A stretch of DNA of 5,127 bases from Armatimonadota bacterium. GTDB taxonomy: Bacteria; Armatimonadota; Armatimonadia; Armatimonadales; Armatimonadaceae. A program made the translations under genes and the position numbers. The stretch spans positions 1 to 5,127 of the forward strand of contig JACMIS010000670.1 in assembly GCA_014381035.1 (NCBI GenBank), in the 5' to 3' direction. The number at the start of each line of letters is the position of its first letter. Within the stretch, counting starts at the first letter, position 1. This document shows positions 4,584 through 5,127 of the stretch, one piece after another. The notes beneath the pieces are model-generated. The model had not been told where the DNA came from. It saw nothing but the letters and a program-made list of their open reading frames with translations, and ran no database searches.

Positions 4584-5127
4584 ACCGGTAACGGATGGGC
4601 GTCGGCGATGCGGTCGAGCAACTCCTCCAGCAGGTGTTTTTCGCCGCCAGTCAGTACGGAGACTCGGTCCAGCGAGGCACGCAGTGCCATAGCCGCTCCG
4701 CTCGGTCCCGGTGCGCCAGCCAAGACCGCCTCGCCAGTGATGGCGGCGACGACCGCTTCGCGTGCGGTCTCCGACAGCCCGAGATCGCGTTGTTGCTCCG
4801 GCTTGCCGAGCAGGGTGAGTACCGTGCCGGTGCCCATGGATTGTAGCAGGGCGACCGCACGCTCCTCGCTGACCCGAAGGCGTCCTGCCAGCGCGATATT
4901 CCTGATCCGACGACGCAAGACGTCCAGTCCCGCCGCGACTGCGGGCGAGAGTGGGCGCGGATGCGGGTCGCCGCTCATGATCGCGAACAGCCCCGGATGG
5001 GCTAAACCGAACGCGACGTGCATGTCCCAGCCGTCGCGAAGCTCTTGGACCGGGTCCGAATTCGGCTCGCGCACGGATTTCCCCGCGACATATGCAGCAA
5101 GCCCGTACTCGGCGACAGCATCGAGCA
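4568..5127 (-). CDS. TetR/AcrR-family regulator, C-terminal part (5' end outside window)
   Basis: The frame is open from the right edge to a TAG at 4570-4568, giving 185 visible residues starting [21 protein letters not shown] at 5074 could be read as a start but lies mid-domain, so the real start is off the window. The DNA-binding helix-turn-helix should be just upstream. What is visible is the ligand-binding, dimerising helical domain: [20 protein letters not shown], then [39 protein letters not shown], and [18 protein letters not shown]. This pattern is typical of a common TetR subgroup. No enzyme motif is present. It converges on the DUF3237 gene and overlaps its last 16 bp tail to tail. 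No bidirectional terminator is evident, so read-through antisense is possible. Family assignment rests on the C-terminal domain only; its target genes are not visible here. Confidence 0.82.
   Translation of the reverse strand, partial: LDAVAEYGLAAYVAGKSVREPNSDPVQELRDGWDMHVAFGLAHPGLFAIMSGDPHPRPLSPAVAAGLDVLRRRIRNIALAGRLRVSEERAVALLQSMGTGTVLTLLGKPEQQRDLGLSETAREAVVAAITGEAVLAGAPGPSGAAMALRASLDRVSVLTGGEKHLLEELLDRIADAHPLPVQDSR

Noticed and set aside
4568..5074. Complete 168-aa gene starting at GTG 5074
   Set aside because: The frame continues open to the window edge with TetR-like sequence before the GTG, so the gene is truncated by the window rather than starting there.

Overview
This is a bacterial window of moderately high GC. 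Genes are tightly packed and Shine-Dalgarno sites are recognisable. It holds regulators and small-molecule enzymes typical of an accessory or secondary-metabolism/detoxification neighbourhood. Nothing in it fixes the phylum. The TetR C-terminal part resembles actinobacterial-type regulators, but the mixed codon use does not look like a classical high-GC actinomycete, so I leave the taxonomy open.

Layout. (1) Positions 1-633, minus strand: a probable two-gene unit. It comprises a 171-aa, highly charged, helical protein of unknown function (118-633) and, downstream of it, the first 19 codons of another gene (59 to the window edge) with a strong ribosome binding site. (2) Positions 634-875: a divergent intergenic region, possibly with one short ORF. 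(3) Positions 876-1337, plus strand: a MarR-family regulator. (4) Positions 1334-1424: an AT-rich block with three copies of an 18-bp palindromic operator, consensus TTGACARYATRYTGTCAA. The first copy overlaps the marR stop codon. The second and third are exact reverse complements of each other and form a 27-bp perfect inverted repeat with a 6-nt loop. A sigma70-type promoter fits inside: its -35 lies in the left arm and its -10 is exactly the loop. (5) Positions 1425-1630: a roughly 200-nt leader. (6) Positions 1631-4583, plus strand: a probable operon encoding an AlkA-like 3-methyladenine DNA glycosylase, a TetX-like FAD-dependent monooxygenase, a SnoaL/NTF2-like protein and a DUF3237 protein. 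(7) Positions 4568-5127, minus strand: the C-terminal part of a TetR-family regulator, converging on the operon and overlapping its last gene by 16 bp.

Working model (inference): the MarR protein represses the downstream operon by binding the three palindromes and releases it when a small ligand is present. The monooxygenase, SnoaL-like and DUF3237 proteins would then modify an aromatic or polyketide-like compound, and the AlkA-like protein would repair damaged bases. The most distinctive item is the operator array, in which the promoter is embedded in a perfect palindrome of palindromes.
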